A stretch of 64,000 nucleotides of DNA from Pseudomonas sp. ML2-2023-3. Lineage in GTDB: Bacteria; Pseudomonadota; Gammaproteobacteria; Pseudomonadales; Pseudomonadaceae. Location of the stretch: positions 1,274,501 to 1,338,500 of the forward strand of contig NZ_CP146343.1 of assembly GCF_037055275.1 (NCBI RefSeq), written 5' to 3'. Position 1 is the stretch's first letter. Every line of letters begins with the position of its first letter. A program made the position numbers and the translations under genes. This document shows, one piece after another, positions 45,376 through 55,373 of the stretch. A model generated the notes under the pieces. That model was not told where the DNA came from, did no database searches, and saw only the letters and a program-made list of their open reading frames with translations.

Positions 45376-47262
45376 ATGCACAGTACCGATTTGAGCCGTC
45401 ACGCACGGCAAGTGATTGATGTCACCCAGGGCCGCCCTCAAGGCTGTGACCCGTCTATCGTTCGCTCCTGGCAACGTTGCCTGGAGGACTACCATCTCGA
45501 TCCCGCGCAGACCATTGCCCCGACCGTGCTTGAACAAGGGCGCATTCTCGAAGGCCGCGAGCGGTTGCAGCAGGTGCTGAAAATTGCCGGTCACGAAATG
45601 AACAGCCTGCATCAGCAGCTTTCCGGTGCCGGGCACGCAGTGTTGCTGACCGATGCCCGTGGCGTGATTCTCAACTGTGTCACCGCGCCTTCCGAACGCA
45701 AGGTGTTCGAGCAGGCCGGGTTGTGGCTGGGAGCTGACTGGAGCGAGGCGCGGGAGGGCACCAATGGTATCGGCACGTGCCTGGTGGAGCGTCAGGCGCT
45801 GACGATCCACCAGGACGAACACTTTCGCGGTCGGCACACCGGGCTGACCTGCTCGGCCAGTCCTGTGTTTGATCCGCAGGGCGAGTTGCTGGCGGTGCTG
45901 GATGTGTCTTCGGCACGGCATGAGGCTTCGCGTCAGAGCCAGTTTCATACAATGGCGCTGGTCAACCTGTCGGCCAAGATCATCGAGAACAGCTACTTCC
46001 TGGGGCATTTCGAAAACCAGTGGCTGTTGCGCTTTCACCTGCAGGCAGAGTCCGTCGGGCTGTTCAGTGAGGGCATGCTGGCGTTTGATGGTGACGGGAT
46101 TATTTGCGCGGTTAACCAAAGTGCCTTGAACTTGCTGGGCCACGTACGTGGGGGGCTGCTTGGGCACGTGGTCGAAAGTGTTTTCGATTGCCAGCGTGAT
46201 GAGCTTTTTTCTCGGGCCACTGCCCATGCGAGCACCAGTTGGCCGCTGCGCACCCGCGATGGTCGCCGACTGTTTGCGGCGCTGCGCGGCCAGCCGCGAC
46301 AAGGGACTGCCCCGGTCGCCGTGCACGTTGAACCCGTTCGCGCGCGCCCAAGCGGGATTTGTCTGGGGGATGAGGCCCTGCAGGTCGATTTTCGCCGGGC
46401 GCTGCGGGTGTTTGAGCGGGATGTGCCGCTGCTGATCAACGGCGAAACCGGTTCCGGCAAGGAAGCCTTTGCCAAGGCCGTGCACCAGGCCAGTTTGCGC
46501 AGCAGCCAGCCTTTCGTGGCACTCAATTGCGCGTCGATTCCGGAGAGCCTGATCGAGAGCGAGCTGTTCGGTTATCGCGGCGGCAGCTTCACCGGGGCCC
46601 GCAAGGAAGGCATGCAAGGCAAATTGCAGCAGGCCGATGGCGGCACCTTGTTCCTCGACGAAATTGGCGATATGCCACTAGCGCTGCAAACCCGTCTATT
46701 AAGAGTGCTGGAGGACCGTCAGGTGGTGCCGATCGGGGGCGAACCGCTGGAGGTCAACGTGCGCATCATCAGCGCGACTCACCGTAACTTGCAGGAGCGG
46801 GTGGCCGACGGCAGTTTTCGCGAGGACTTGTACTACCGTCTCAACGGGCTGGAAGTCGGCCTGCCAGCGTTGCGCGATCGCACTGACAAGTCGCAGTTGC
46901 TGGACTTCTTGCTGGCAGAAGAGTCGGGCGGGCAACCGTTGCGGATCAGCCAGGGCGCGCGCGAGGCGCTGCTGGCGTTTGCCTGGCCGGGCAACGTGCG
47001 CCAATTGCGAAATGTGCTGCGCACCCTGGCGGCTTTGTGTGACGACGATGTGATCCAGTTCGGCGACTTGCCTGCCACTATTCGCCTGGCTCCGTCCAGG
47101 GTCCCCGAACCTTGTGAACACCCGCTTGAGGATGCCGAAAAGCAGGCCTTGTTGCTGGCGCTCGAACTGCACCGCTGGCACATGACCCATACGGCGCTGC
47201 AACTGGGGGTTAGCCGCAATACCCTTTATAGAAAGCTGCGCAAGCATGGGATTGAGCGCTGA
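45376..47262 (+). CDS. eatR: sigma-54-dependent activator of ethanolamine catabolism (AcoR type)
   Basis: A 628-residue EBP. A GAF-like sensor region (about residues 75-200, with TNGIGTCLVERQALTIHQDE) precedes a PAS-like segment. The AAA+ domain has GETGSGKE, GSFTGA (in place of GAFTGA), GTLFLDEIGDMP and a C-terminal Fis helix-turn-helix (MTHTALQLGVSRNTLYRKL). Divergent orientation next to exaC-eat-eutBC and the sigma-54 promoters there make it the probable ethanolamine-responsive regulator, equivalent to EatR of P. aeruginosa. The signal molecule is inferred. Confidence 0.88.
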   Translation: MHSTDLSRHARQVIDVTQGRPQGCDPSIVRSWQRCLEDYHLDPAQTIAPTVLEQGRILEGRERLQQVLKIAGHEMNSLHQQLSGAGHAVLLTDARGVILNCVTAPSERKVFEQAGLWLGADWSEAREGTNGIGTCLVERQALTIHQDEHFRGRHTGLTCSASPVFDPQGELLAVLDVSSARHEASRQSQFHTMALVNLSAKIIENSYFLGHFENQWLLRFHLQAESVGLFSEGMLAFDGDGIICAVNQSALNLLGHVRGGLLGHVVESVFDCQRDELFSRATAHASTSWPLRTRDGRRLFAALRGQPRQGTAPVAVHVEPVRARPSGICLGDEALQVDFRRALRVFERDVPLLINGETGSGKEAFAKAVHQASLRSSQPFVALNCASIPESLIESELFGYRGGSFTGARKEGMQGKLQQADGGTLFLDEIGDMPLALQTRLLRVLEDRQVVPIGGEPLEVNVRIISATHRNLQERVADGSFREDLYYRLNGLEVGLPALRDRTDKSQLLDFLLAEESGGQPLRISQGAREALLAFAWPGNVRQLRNVLRTLAALCDDDVIQFGDLPATIRLAPSRVPEPCEHPLEDAEKQALLLALELHRWHMTHTALQLGVSRNTLYRKLRKHGIER

Positions 47263-47280
47263 GCAGAGCGACTTCACGTG

Positions 47281-47344
47281 TGTGGGAGCTGTGGTCTGCC
47301 TGGCAAACCGCGGTGATGTCATCGCGAGCAAGCCCGCTCCCACA
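47281..47344. repeat. GTGGGAGC-type REP palindrome
   Basis: TGTGGGAGC and GCTCCCACA close a 64-base inverted element with GCCTGGCAAACCGCGG and GCGAGCAAGCCC inside, a repeat type widespread between Pseudomonas genes. It lies between eatR and mpl. Confidence 0.75.
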
Positions 47345-47409
47345 TGAATCATCAGGTGCGAAAAGAACCCCCCTGCGCTACCCTTCGCCGATGATTTACG
47401 AGGTCGACT

Positions 47410-48759
47410 ATGCACATTCATATTCTTGGTATTTGCGGCACTTTCATGGGTTCGCTGGCGGTTCTGGCCAAAGAACTGGGCCATCACGTTACCGGCTCTG
47501 ACGCTAACGTCTATCCGCCAATGAGCACCCAGCTGCAGGCTCAAGGTATCGAATTGACTCAGGGCTATGACCCGTCTCAGCTCGATCCGGCTCCGGATGT
47601 GGTGGTGATCGGCAACGCGCTGTCGCGGGGCAACCCGGCAGTGGAGTATGTGCTGAACAAAGGCCTGCCCTATGTCTCGGGCCCGCAATGGCTGGCCGAC
47701 CATGTGCTGCAGGGTCGCTGGGTGTTGGCCGTGGCCGGCACCCACGGCAAAACCACCACCAGCAGCATGCTGGCCTGGGTCCTGGAACACGCGGGTATGG
47801 CGCCGGGGTTCCTGATTGGTGGCGTGCCGCAAAACTTTGCCGTGTCGGCCCGTTTGGGTGACACCCCGTTCTTTGTGGTGGAAGCCGACGAATATGACAG
47901 CGCGTTTTTCGACAAGCGTTCGAAATTCGTTCACTACCGTCCGCGCACGGCGATCCTGAACAATCTTGAGTTCGATCATGCCGACATCTTCCCGGACTTG
48001 CCGGCCATTGAGCGTCAATTCCATCATTTGGTGCGCACCATTCCGAGTGAAGGGCTGGTGATCCATCCGACCACAGAGCCTGCCTTGCAGCGTGTGATCG
48101 AGATGGGTTGCTGGACGCCGGTGCAAACCACGGGCGAGGGCGGCCAATGGCAAGCTCGCCTGCTCAGTGACGATGGTTCGCGTTTTGAGGTGCTGTTTGA
48201 CGGCGTCCTGCAGGGCACCGTCGACTGGGACATGACCGGCCAGCACAACGTGGCCAATGCCTTGGCGACCTTGGCTGCTGCACGCCATGTGGGCGTTGTG
48301 CCGAGCCTGGCAATTGATGGCTTGAGTGCCTTCAAAAGCGTGAAACGCCGTATGGAAAAAGTCGCTGAAGTTAACGGTATTACCATCTACGACGACTTTG
48401 CCCACCACCCGACCGCGATTGCGACCACCCTCGACGGCCTGCGCAAGCGCATCGGTGATGCACCGCTGATTGCCGTGATTGAGCCGCGCTCCAATTCCAT
48501 GAAGCTTGGTGCCCACCGTGATGGTCTGCCGCAAAGTGTGGTGCAGGCCGATCACGTGGTCTGGTACGCACCGGCCAATCTGGGATGGGATCTGGCGGCG
48601 ACGGTTGCGTCGAGTCCTGTGCCGACCAAGGTGTGCGATTCGCTGGAAGCCATCATTGCCGAGGTCAAGGCTCAGGTTAAGCCGGGCGCCCATGTGGTGA
48701 TCATGAGCAACGGTGGCTTCGGCGGCCTGCATGGCAAGCTGGCGGACGCGCTGCAATGA
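47410..48759 (+). CDS. mpl: UDP-N-acetylmuramate:L-alanyl-gamma-D-glutamyl-meso-diaminopimelate ligase
   Basis: A 449-residue Mur ligase used in murein recycling. It joins the salvaged tripeptide to UDP-MurNAc. Motifs are [20 protein letters not shown], the P-loop [31 protein letters not shown] and [11 protein letters not shown]. The start at 47410 is chosen because GAGGT precedes it. It overlaps ubiX by four bases. Confidence 0.96.
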   Translation: MHIHILGICGTFMGSLAVLAKELGHHVTGSDANVYPPMSTQLQAQGIELTQGYDPSQLDPAPDVVVIGNALSRGNPAVEYVLNKGLPYVSGPQWLADHVLQGRWVLAVAGTHGKTTTSSMLAWVLEHAGMAPGFLIGGVPQNFAVSARLGDTPFFVVEADEYDSAFFDKRSKFVHYRPRTAILNNLEFDHADIFPDLPAIERQFHHLVRTIPSEGLVIHPTTEPALQRVIEMGCWTPVQTTGEGGQWQARLLSDDGSRFEVLFDGVLQGTVDWDMTGQHNVANALATLAAARHVGVVPSLAIDGLSAFKSVKRRMEKVAEVNGITIYDDFAHHPTAIATTLDGLRKRIGDAPLIAVIEPRSNSMKLGAHRDGLPQSVVQADHVVWYAPANLGWDLAATVASSPVPTKVCDSLEAIIAEVKAQVKPGAHVVIMSNGGFGGLHGKLADALQ

Positions 48760-49385
48760 GCGGCCCGGAGCGTATAACCCTGGCCGTCACCGGCGCATCG
48801 GGCATGCAGTACGCCTTGCGCTTGCTCGACTGCCTGGTGCGAGAGGATCGCGAAGTGCACTTCCTGATCTCAAAGGCGGCGCAGTTGGTGATGGCCACTG
48901 AAACCGACGTCAGCCTGCCGGCCAAACCGCAGGCGATGCAGGCGTTCCTGACTGAATACACCGGGGCTGCTGCCGGACAGATTCGGGTGTACGGCAAGGA
49001 AGACTGGATGTCGCCGGTGGCTTCGGGGTCGGGAGCTCCGGCAGCGATGGTGGTGGTGCCCTGTTCGACCGGCACGCTGTCGGCGATTGCCACTGGCGCC
49101 TGCAATAACTTGGTGGAGCGGGCGGCCGATGTGACCCTCAAGGAGCGCCGCCAGTTGATTCTGGTGCCCCGTGAAGCGCCGTACTCCAGCATCCATCTGG
49201 AGAACATGCTCAAGCTGTCCAATATGGGCGCGGTGATCATGCCAGCGTCCCCCGGCTTTTATCATCAGCCACAGACCATCGATGATCTGGTGGATTTTGT
49301 GGTGGCGCGCATTCTCAACCTGCTCAATATCCCCCAGGACATGCTCCCGCGTTGGGGTGAACACCATGTGGGCGGCGATGAATAA
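48756..49385 (+). CDS. ubiX: flavin prenyltransferase UbiX
   Basis: A 209-residue flavoprotein that makes prenylated FMN, the cofactor of the UbiD decarboxylase of ubiquinone synthesis. Motifs are [60 protein letters not shown] and [14 protein letters not shown]. Its start overlaps the mpl stop (ATGA), and its end overlaps a lipoprotein gene. Confidence 0.96.
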   Translation: MSGPERITLAVTGASGMQYALRLLDCLVREDREVHFLISKAAQLVMATETDVSLPAKPQAMQAFLTEYTGAAAGQIRVYGKEDWMSPVASGSGAPAAMVVVPCSTGTLSAIATGACNNLVERAADVTLKERRQLILVPREAPYSSIHLENMLKLSNMGAVIMPASPGFYHQPQTIDDLVDFVVARILNLLNIPQDMLPRWGEHHVGGDE

Positions 49386-49665
49386 GGCGCTGCTGGCCTT
49401 GCTGGTGGCGGCTCTGGTGTGTGGTTGCGCCAGCGTACGTACGCTGAACGCAGCCAAGTCGGGTGCTCCGATTGTCTATTCGGGCACCCGGCTTGACCTG
49501 TATGCGTTGCAGGGAGGGTGTTGCGCCAAGGATCGCTTTGGCGCCGATGCTCCGCGATATCCCGGGCTGGACCTGCCCGCCAGTGCGTTGCTCGACACGG
49601 TGGTGTTGCCGTTGTCAGTGCTGACCGTGCTGGGTGTCGGGTTTCAGGCCAGCGGCGGTTTGTAG
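49366..49665 (+). CDS. YceK/YidQ-family small lipoprotein
   Basis: A 99-residue outer-membrane or inner-membrane lipoprotein. The signal ends in the lipobox LVCGC, followed by [16 protein letters not shown] and [20 protein letters not shown], as in the DUF1375 family. It overlaps ubiX by 20 bases. The start at 49366 has GGGGTGA upstream; ATG 49378 gives a more standard signal peptide ([17 protein letters not shown]) and is the alternative. Function unknown. Confidence 0.8.
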   Translation: MWAAMNKALLALLVAALVCGCASVRTLNAAKSGAPIVYSGTRLDLYALQGGCCAKDRFGADAPRYPGLDLPASALLDTVVLPLSVLTVLGVGFQASGGL

Positions 49666-49680
49666 CGAACGGGTTGCTGG

Positions 49681-50322
49681 CTATTTGCCCAGCTTGCGCA
49701 GTTCATCGGACTCAATCACCCGTATGCCGTCCTGCTCTTCCAGCGCCAGGCGCCAAAGGGCCCGGGCCAGTTGGCATGCTTCGATGCCGTGGTACTTGCC
49801 CGGAATCAGTTTGGATAATGGCCCCGCGATCTGCTCCGCCAGTCGCGGTTCAACGCGGTCGCCGAGCAACAGCGAAGGGCGTGCGATGGTCAGTTGCGGC
49901 CAGTTCTGGGCGCGTAGCGATTGCTCCATCTCGCCTTTGACCCGGTTATAGAACACCGAAGATTTGGGATCGGCGCCAATGGCACTGATCACAATCAGGT
50001 GCCGGGCGCCCATTTCCCGTGCCCGTTTGGCGAAAGCCACCACCATGTCATGGTCGACTGCGCGGAATGCCGCTTCCGAGCCAGCCTGTTTGATGGTGGT
50101 GCCCAGGCAGCAGAAGGCCACATCGACCCGCCCACTCAGCTGGGGCAGGAATACGGCTGGATCCCCTACCGGGTTTTCCAGGTGCGGATGCGCTGCCAGA
50201 GGCTTGCGCGAAGGGGCAAGCACTCGGGTGATGGTCGGTTCATTGAGCAGGCGGTCGAGCAACAGCTCACCCGTAAGGCCGGTGGCTCCTGCGAGCAGAA
50301 TATGTGAAGGCGTCAAGTGCAT
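49681..50322 (-). CDS. NAD(P)-binding atypical SDR
   Basis: A 213-residue Rossmann protein with [53 protein letters not shown] and KGEMEQSL. It resembles the atypical SDR family that includes HTATIP2/TIP30-like proteins. The conserved YNRVKGE provides a Tyr-x-x-x-Lys pair. Substrate unknown. The start at 50322 has AGGGAG upstream; an in-frame ATG 21 bases earlier is less likely. Confidence 0.85.
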   Translation of the reverse strand: MHLTPSHILLAGATGLTGELLLDRLLNEPTITRVLAPSRKPLAAHPHLENPVGDPAVFLPQLSGRVDVAFCCLGTTIKQAGSEAAFRAVDHDMVVAFAKRAREMGARHLIVISAIGADPKSSVFYNRVKGEMEQSLRAQNWPQLTIARPSLLLGDRVEPRLAEQIAGPLSKLIPGKYHGIEACQLARALWRLALEEQDGIRVIESDELRKLGK

Positions 50323-50371
50323 AGTGTTTCTCCCTTGATACAACCAGCGTAGCCATTCCAGGGTTATTTGC

Positions 50372-52054
50372 TTACTGCAAAGCCTGTTTTGCTTGTTGCT
50401 GACGCAAGCGTTGCCAGTGGTTCAGAACGCCTTTTGGCGCCCAGATCTGCGGTTCAGAAGGTTCGTAGCCATCAGCCACCTCGCGCTCGGCGACATAGCC
50501 TTTGGCCAGCTTGAAGGCTTTTTGCAAATCGTCTGTCTGGTTCAGCGCCTGGGCAAACAAGGCATTGCCGAAGTAAGTGAAGTCGGCTTCTTCCGAGCAG
50601 CCGAAGGACACGCGATCAGCCTTGGATGCGGTCATGATCAGGGTCTTTTCATCCTTGAGTGCGGGGATAAAACCGCCCGAATAGCAGGATGAAATCACGA
50701 TGATCTTGTCGCGGTTTTTCAGTGGGGCCAGTGCCGCCGCGAGGTCGTCGGCGGGCAGGTCTGCCAGCTCCAGACGGGGCTGATCCAGTACCAGTTCGTG
50801 TTCCTGGGTGCCGTGGCTGGTCAGGTAAATAAAGATCAGGTCTTCCGGCCCGGTACGTTCGGCCAGGGTAAGGGCTGCGCGGTGCAGGTTCTCGCGGGTG
50901 GCCATGGGACGATCGAGCAGGTGGTCGCGGTGGTTCACCAACGTGATCTGGCCACGGCTGCCAAAGCGGCTGGCGAGCATGTCGTTGACGTAGTCGGCTT
51001 CGCGCTTGAACACGCTTTGTTTGCCGTCGCCTGCCAGCACCAGGCTGTACAGCTCAATGGCCGGTGTTGAGGGTGCAATGCCTGCCAGTGCCTCGTTGAG
51101 CAGCGTGCCCTGGTTGAGTAGCCCCAGCTCCAGCGGATCGGGCAAGACCTTGCCATTGGCATCGCGTACCCGCTGGCCGTTGAGCCAGAAACCGCTTTGC
51201 ACCGTGCCATCGGCCAGGGTCAGGGTGCCCTGGCCCTGATAGGTGTCTGCGGCAAACTCACCCACATAGCTGCTGGCGTCGGGCAGGCTCAAATGGCCGG
51301 GGCCGTTGAAGCGCCATTCGTTGAACATGCCGCGGTAATGGCTGCCGTCGATGCCGATCAGTTCGCCCTTGCCGGTCAGTGCACCGTCCTTGAATTCCCC
51401 GACCCAGACGTCACCGTCGGCATTTTCATAGCGGCCTTTGCCGTTCAGCTGGTTGTGCTTGAACGCGCCTTCGTACTGGTCGCCGTCTGCGCTGTTGAAC
51501 ACGCCGTTGCCTTCCAGCTCGCCATTGACGAACTGACCGGTAAATTCATTGCCGCTGGCATCGCTGCGCATCCCTTCGCCGTGGGGCTTGCCGTGGGCAA
51601 ACTGGCCTTTGTACTGGCTGCCGTCTTCCAGTTCAAGCTGGCCGTTGCCGGAGAACTGGTCATCCTTGAACTCGCCGCGATAGCTCAAGCCTGCCTCTTT
51701 GCGAGTGCCTTCACCCTCGCGCCGCCCCTGCTTGAACCCGCCTACATAGGTGCTGTCGTGAGCGGTCAGGCTACCCTGGCCGCTAAACAGCCCTTGTTCA
51801 AAGCCGCCGCGATACACATCGCCATTGCTGGCGTGCCATTCGCCCTGGCCTTGCCACAGGCCATTTTTGAAATCCCCTGCGTACCAACTGCCGTTCGGGT
51901 AGTCGATGCGGCCCTGGCCTTGCAGCAACCCGTTGACCACTTCGCCACGATAACGCCCGCCATCGGGCAGGCGTGCGTCTGGCGGTAACAGTGATTCACC
52001 GTCACCGCAGGCCGTCAGCAGCAGGGTCAAAGCAAGGGGGGCAAATGGGCGCAT
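50372..52054 (-). CDS. lipoprotein with MORN repeats and a caspase-like (C13) peptidase domain
   Basis: A 560-residue protein. The N-terminal lipobox is LLLTACGDG. About twelve MORN repeats (Y-x-G-x-F/V-x-x-G-x-x-x-G-x-G) span roughly residues 33-300. The C-terminal domain carries a caspase/legumain-like dyad, the histidine in [11 protein letters not shown] and the cysteine in ISSCYSGGF. The start at 52054 gives the lipoprotein signal; an upstream in-frame ATG would add 48 atypical residues. MORN repeats may bind membrane or serve as scaffold. Location in the periplasm, attached to a membrane, is inferred from the lipobox. Substrate unknown. Confidence 0.85.
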   Translation of the reverse strand: MRPFAPLALTLLLTACGDGESLLPPDARLPDGGRYRGEVVNGLLQGQGRIDYPNGSWYAGDFKNGLWQGQGEWHASNGDVYRGGFEQGLFSGQGSLTAHDSTYVGGFKQGRREGEGTRKEAGLSYRGEFKDDQFSGNGQLELEDGSQYKGQFAHGKPHGEGMRSDASGNEFTGQFVNGELEGNGVFNSADGDQYEGAFKHNQLNGKGRYENADGDVWVGEFKDGALTGKGELIGIDGSHYRGMFNEWRFNGPGHLSLPDASSYVGEFAADTYQGQGTLTLADGTVQSGFWLNGQRVRDANGKVLPDPLELGLLNQGTLLNEALAGIAPSTPAIELYSLVLAGDGKQSVFKREADYVNDMLASRFGSRGQITLVNHRDHLLDRPMATRENLHRAALTLAERTGPEDLIFIYLTSHGTQEHELVLDQPRLELADLPADDLAAALAPLKNRDKIIVISSCYSGGFIPALKDEKTLIMTASKADRVSFGCSEEADFTYFGNALFAQALNQTDDLQKAFKLAKGYVAEREVADGYEPSEPQIWAPKGVLNHWQRLRQQQAKQALQ

Positions 52055-52183
52055 AGCGGGATCCGGATAATTAAGCCACCGAGTATGCCGTAGCAATGGG
52101 GACTGTCTATAGGTCCGGATGAAACATCGACAGTTATTGCATGCCAGGGTGCAAGCCAGGGCCGTTGGTCGGCGGGACGTGCT

Positions 52184-52189
52184 TATAAT
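52184..52189 (+). promoter_or_regulatory. possible -10 element of cidA-cidB
   Basis: TATAAT lies 32 bases upstream of the cidA-like start, divergent from the MORN-peptidase gene. No good -35 is seen. Confidence 0.4.
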
Positions 52190-52220
52190 GCGGCACAAAA
52201 AAAATCGCTGGAGAGGTGAG

Positions 52221-52583
52221 ATGTTGTTACGCGGCTTGACTTGGCTGGTGCTGTTTCAATTGCTGGGCACTGCGCTCAATCACTTGTTCGTCCCTGTGTT
52301 GCCCGGTCCCATTATTGGGCTTGTGCTGTTGCTGGGCTTTTTGATGGTGCGGGGTCAGGTCGGCGAGCCATTGAGCGAGGCGGCCAGCAGTCTGTTGCGT
52401 TATCTACCCTTGTTGCTGGTGCCACCCGCGGTGGGCGTCATGGTGTATGCCGCCGATATTGCCGCTGACTTTTGGGCCATCGTCGGTGCGCTGGTGCTGT
52501 CGCTGTTGATCTCGATGGGGTTTGTGGGGGTGCTGATGCAGCGCCTGCTCAAGCGTCACAGCCACCCCGAGGAGCGGCCATGA
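52221..52583 (+). CDS. cidA: CidA/LrgA-family membrane protein
   Basis: A 120-residue four-helix membrane protein with LVLFQLLGTALNHLFVPVLP, PIIGLVLLLGFLMVRGQV and LLRYLPLLLVPPAVGVMV, the holin-like LrgA/CidA pattern. Such pairs influence cell lysis or act as pyruvate/glycolate carriers in different bacteria. The start at 52221 follows a strong GGAGAGGTGAG. It overlaps the cidB-like gene by four bases. Confidence 0.9.
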   Translation: MLLRGLTWLVLFQLLGTALNHLFVPVLPGPIIGLVLLLGFLMVRGQVGEPLSEAASSLLRYLPLLLVPPAVGVMVYAADIAADFWAIVGALVLSLLISMGFVGVLMQRLLKRHSHPEERP

Positions 52584-53296
52584 GTGTTCAATGGCAAGGC
52601 GCCTGGGAGTCAGTCATCCACCATCCACTGTTTGGCATTGGCATCACCTTGGGTGCCTATCAACTGGTACTTGCCGCCTACGAAAAAACCCGCTGGCTCT
52701 TCCTGCAGCCCGTACTGGCGTCGATGCTGCTGGTGATCGGTGTATTGCTCAGTTGCGGCTTGAGCTATGCCGAGTACCGCAAAAGCACGGACATCCTGAG
52801 TATCTTGCTGGGGCCTGCGACGGTGGCGCTGGCGGTGCCGTTGTATTTGAACCTGCGGCGAATTCGTCAATTGTTCTGGCCCATTTTTACTACGCTGATG
52901 ATTGGCGGTGTGTTCGCCACCGGGCTGGTGGTGGGGCTGGCCTGGTGGTTCGGGGCCGAACACATGATGCTGATGACCCTTGCGCCCAAATCGGTCACCT
53001 CGCCGATTGCCATGCTGGTGGCTGAACAGATTGGCGGTGTCGCCGCGCTGGCAGCAGTGTTTGTATTGATTACAGGGGTGATAGGCGCAATTTGCGGGCC
53101 GGCCCTGCTACAGCTTTTGGGGGTTCATAGCCCGGAGGCCCGTGGCATGGCGCTGGGCATGACGGCGCATGCAGTCGGCACGTCGGTGGCGTTGCAGGAG
53201 AGTGAAGAATGCGGCGCTTTTGCGGCGTTGGCGATGAGTCTGATGGGCGTTGCCACGGCAGTCTTCTTGCCGTTGGCCGTGACCCTCGTGGTGTAA
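52580..53296 (+). CDS. cidB: CidB/LrgB-family membrane protein
   Basis: A 238-residue polytopic protein with DILSILLGPATVALAVPLYL, LAPKSVTSPIAMLVAEQIGG, LGMTAHAVGTSVALQESEE, and GAFAALAMSLMGVATAVFLP, characteristic of LrgB. It works with the preceding CidA-like protein. Whether the pair controls autolysis or transports a small organic acid is not decided by the sequence. Confidence 0.92.
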   Translation: MSVQWQGAWESVIHHPLFGIGITLGAYQLVLAAYEKTRWLFLQPVLASMLLVIGVLLSCGLSYAEYRKSTDILSILLGPATVALAVPLYLNLRRIRQLFWPIFTTLMIGGVFATGLVVGLAWWFGAEHMMLMTLAPKSVTSPIAMLVAEQIGGVAALAAVFVLITGVIGAICGPALLQLLGVHSPEARGMALGMTAHAVGTSVALQESEECGAFAALAMSLMGVATAVFLPLAVTLVV

Positions 53297-53306
53297 GGGT
53301 GAGTGT

Positions 53307-53900
53307 ATGACGTTGCCGCTGTTTCCTTTGAAGACGGTGCTGTTTCCGGGTTGTGTACTGGATTTGCAGATTTTTGAAGCGCGCTATCTGGACATGATTG
53401 CCCGCTGCATGAAGCAGGGCACGGGCTTTGGCGTGGTGTGCATCCTTGAGGGGCGAGAAGTCGGTGATGCGCCCCAGGACATCGCCGGGATCGGCTGCGA
53501 AGCGCTGATCCGCGACTTTCAGCAGCAGGACAATGGGCTGCTGGGGATTCGGGTTGAAGGCGGGCGTCGCTTTGAGGTGCTGAGCACTGAGTTGCAGCGC
53601 GACCAGTTGCTGGTAGCACAGGTCGAGTGGCTGAGCGAGATCCCCGAGCAACCGCTTCAGGACGAGGATCTGGATCTGCTGGCCTTGCTCAGGGCGCTGG
53701 CCGAGCACCCGATGGTCGCCGCTTTGAACATGAATACCGAAGTGGCCGGGCAGCAGTCATTGGCCAATCAACTGGCGTACCTGTTGCCTTTTGCCGAAGC
53801 GGACAAGATCGAACTGCTGCAGGTCGATGACCCGCAGCAGCGTCTGGACGGGATTCAAGTGTTGCTTGATGAGATCCAGGGCGAGGCGTTCAATTTATAG
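53307..53900 (+). CDS. Lon N-terminal-like substrate-binding domain protein
   Basis: A 197-residue stand-alone LON_substr_bdg protein (LPLFPLKTVLFPGCVLDLQI, FEARYLDMIARCMKQGTGFG, LGIRVEGGRRFEVL, LPFAEADKIELLQVDDPQQR). It lacks the AAA and protease parts of Lon. The function of such stand-alone proteins is not established. It is 10 bases after cidB. Confidence 0.9.
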   Translation: MTLPLFPLKTVLFPGCVLDLQIFEARYLDMIARCMKQGTGFGVVCILEGREVGDAPQDIAGIGCEALIRDFQQQDNGLLGIRVEGGRRFEVLSTELQRDQLLVAQVEWLSEIPEQPLQDEDLDLLALLRALAEHPMVAALNMNTEVAGQQSLANQLAYLLPFAEADKIELLQVDDPQQRLDGIQVLLDEIQGEAFNL

Positions 53901-53931
53901 AGCACCTCGCGGGCGTCATGCCGTGCTCGGT

Positions 53932-55248
53932 TCAATAGGCGTAGCGCAGCAGCTCTTTGGACAGGTGGGCCAGCATGAAAAAGCCGTAGAGCGCAGTCAC
54001 CGATGGCAAGATCAGCCACCAGATTTTCTGAGGCACGGGCTCAAGCGGCATGAATCGCTGACTCAACGCCAGGGCAAGTGCGTTGACGGTGATGGCGAGC
54101 AGGGCGCCTGCGGTGATATCGGTTGGCCAGTGAGCCCCCAGGTACACCCGCGACATCGCCACGGTAATTGCCAGCAAACACCCCAGTAGTACCCAGGTGA
54201 CGCGCATGCGCTGGGGCTGATTGCGTCCGGCCAGAATCGCCAGGGCTACAAAAAACGCAAATGCCCCCGAACTGTGGCCGCTGGGCATGCTGTAGCTGGT
54301 CAACGGGTCGACCAGTACTTCGGGGCGCACCCGGGCGAAAAAGTGTTTGGTCGCTGCATTGGCCAAGGCCGTAAACAGCGTGACCCCGCCAAAGAACCAC
54401 ATCGCCCGCCATTGCCTTGCAAACAGCAGAATGACGCACACCAGCGCCGCCGCTAAAAACTGCGTGCGGAAGTTGCCGATTTGCGTCACCAGTACCGCCG
54501 CGGTGTCCATGGCGCTGCTACGGTGCTCTTGTACCAGCGCAGTGATGCCCTGGTCGAAAGCGGTCATGTTCGGGTAGCCAATGAAAACGGCCAGCAGCAG
54601 GGTCAGGCTTAACGCACCGATCAGGAGTGTGGCCCTGGGTTGGCGGCGGATGCTGGCATTGATGCTCAGGCCCAGCAGGGCAACCAGCCCCACAGCAACG
54701 ATGGCTGCCTGAGGCCAAAAGCCCTCGGGCAGCGGCAGGCGAATGGCTGCGCCGGTTGCCCAGCCTGGCAGCAGATACGCAACCGCCCAGCCTGCACCCG
54801 CCAGCAGGCTGACGCCGATGAATCGAGGCAGCGGCATGTCGCACATCCCGGCCACCATCGGCAACATGGGGCGCAATGGGCCGATAAAACGACCAATCAA
54901 CAGGCTGACAATGCCATAGCGATGGAAATAGCTCTCGGCACCGTTCATCCACTCAGGGTGGGTGCGCAAGAGTGGCAAGCGTCGAATGTTCTGGTGGAAG
55001 CGTCTGCCCAAGGCGTAAGACACCGCGTCACCCAGTAGCCCACCGAGAAATCCCAACAGCAACGTTTGGCCCAGTGACAGGGCGCCGCTGCCAGCCATCA
55101 CGGCAATGGCGAACAACAGCACGGTGCCGGGAACGATGATCCCGGCAATCGCCAGGCACTCCACGCACGCCACAATAAACACCGCAAGGCCCAGCCACTG
55201 CGGGTTGGCTGTCAGCCAGCCGGTTACGCTCTCGAGCCACGGGCCCAT
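53932..55248 (-). CDS. DedA-PAP2 fusion membrane phosphatase
   Basis: A 438-residue inner-membrane protein. The first 200 residues are DedA-like (GTVLLFAIAVMAGSGALSLG, GRFIGPLRPMLPMVAGMCDM). The rest is a PAP2 phosphatase with the three signatures KHFFARVRP, SMPSGHS and SRVYLGAHWPTD. It may dephosphorylate and flip a lipid carrier such as undecaprenyl pyrophosphate. The fusion is known in gammaproteobacteria (YabI/LssY-like). It has no operon partner. Confidence 0.93.
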   Translation of the reverse strand: MGPWLESVTGWLTANPQWLGLAVFIVACVECLAIAGIIVPGTVLLFAIAVMAGSGALSLGQTLLLGFLGGLLGDAVSYALGRRFHQNIRRLPLLRTHPEWMNGAESYFHRYGIVSLLIGRFIGPLRPMLPMVAGMCDMPLPRFIGVSLLAGAGWAVAYLLPGWATGAAIRLPLPEGFWPQAAIVAVGLVALLGLSINASIRRQPRATLLIGALSLTLLLAVFIGYPNMTAFDQGITALVQEHRSSAMDTAAVLVTQIGNFRTQFLAAALVCVILLFARQWRAMWFFGGVTLFTALANAATKHFFARVRPEVLVDPLTSYSMPSGHSSGAFAFFVALAILAGRNQPQRMRVTWVLLGCLLAITVAMSRVYLGAHWPTDITAGALLAITVNALALALSQRFMPLEPVPQKIWWLILPSVTALYGFFMLAHLSKELLRYAY

Positions 55249-55280
55249 GTTTCAATTTCCTTATTCGCTTTCAGGTTTCT

Positions 55281-55366
55281 TGTGGGAGCAGCAGTCTTGA
55301 AGCGGGCTCGGGTCAATGTGTGAACCCGTGTAGAGCCGGTGGGAGCCGGGCTTGCCCGCTCCCGCA
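55281..55366. repeat. GTGGGAGC-type REP elements (one half and one complete)
   Basis: TGTGGGAGCAGCAG at 55281 is a half copy. GGTGGGAGCCGGGCTTGCCC and GCTCCCGCAAC further right form a complete short palindrome. They lie between the converging/tandem minus-strand genes for the glycosylase and the DedA-PAP2 protein. Confidence 0.6.
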
Positions 55367-55373
55367 ACAGGGG

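Noticed and set aside
46699..48756. A 685-codon minus-strand frame spanning the end of eatR and all of mpl.
   Set aside because: Covers two well-identified genes in reverse and has shadow-like composition.
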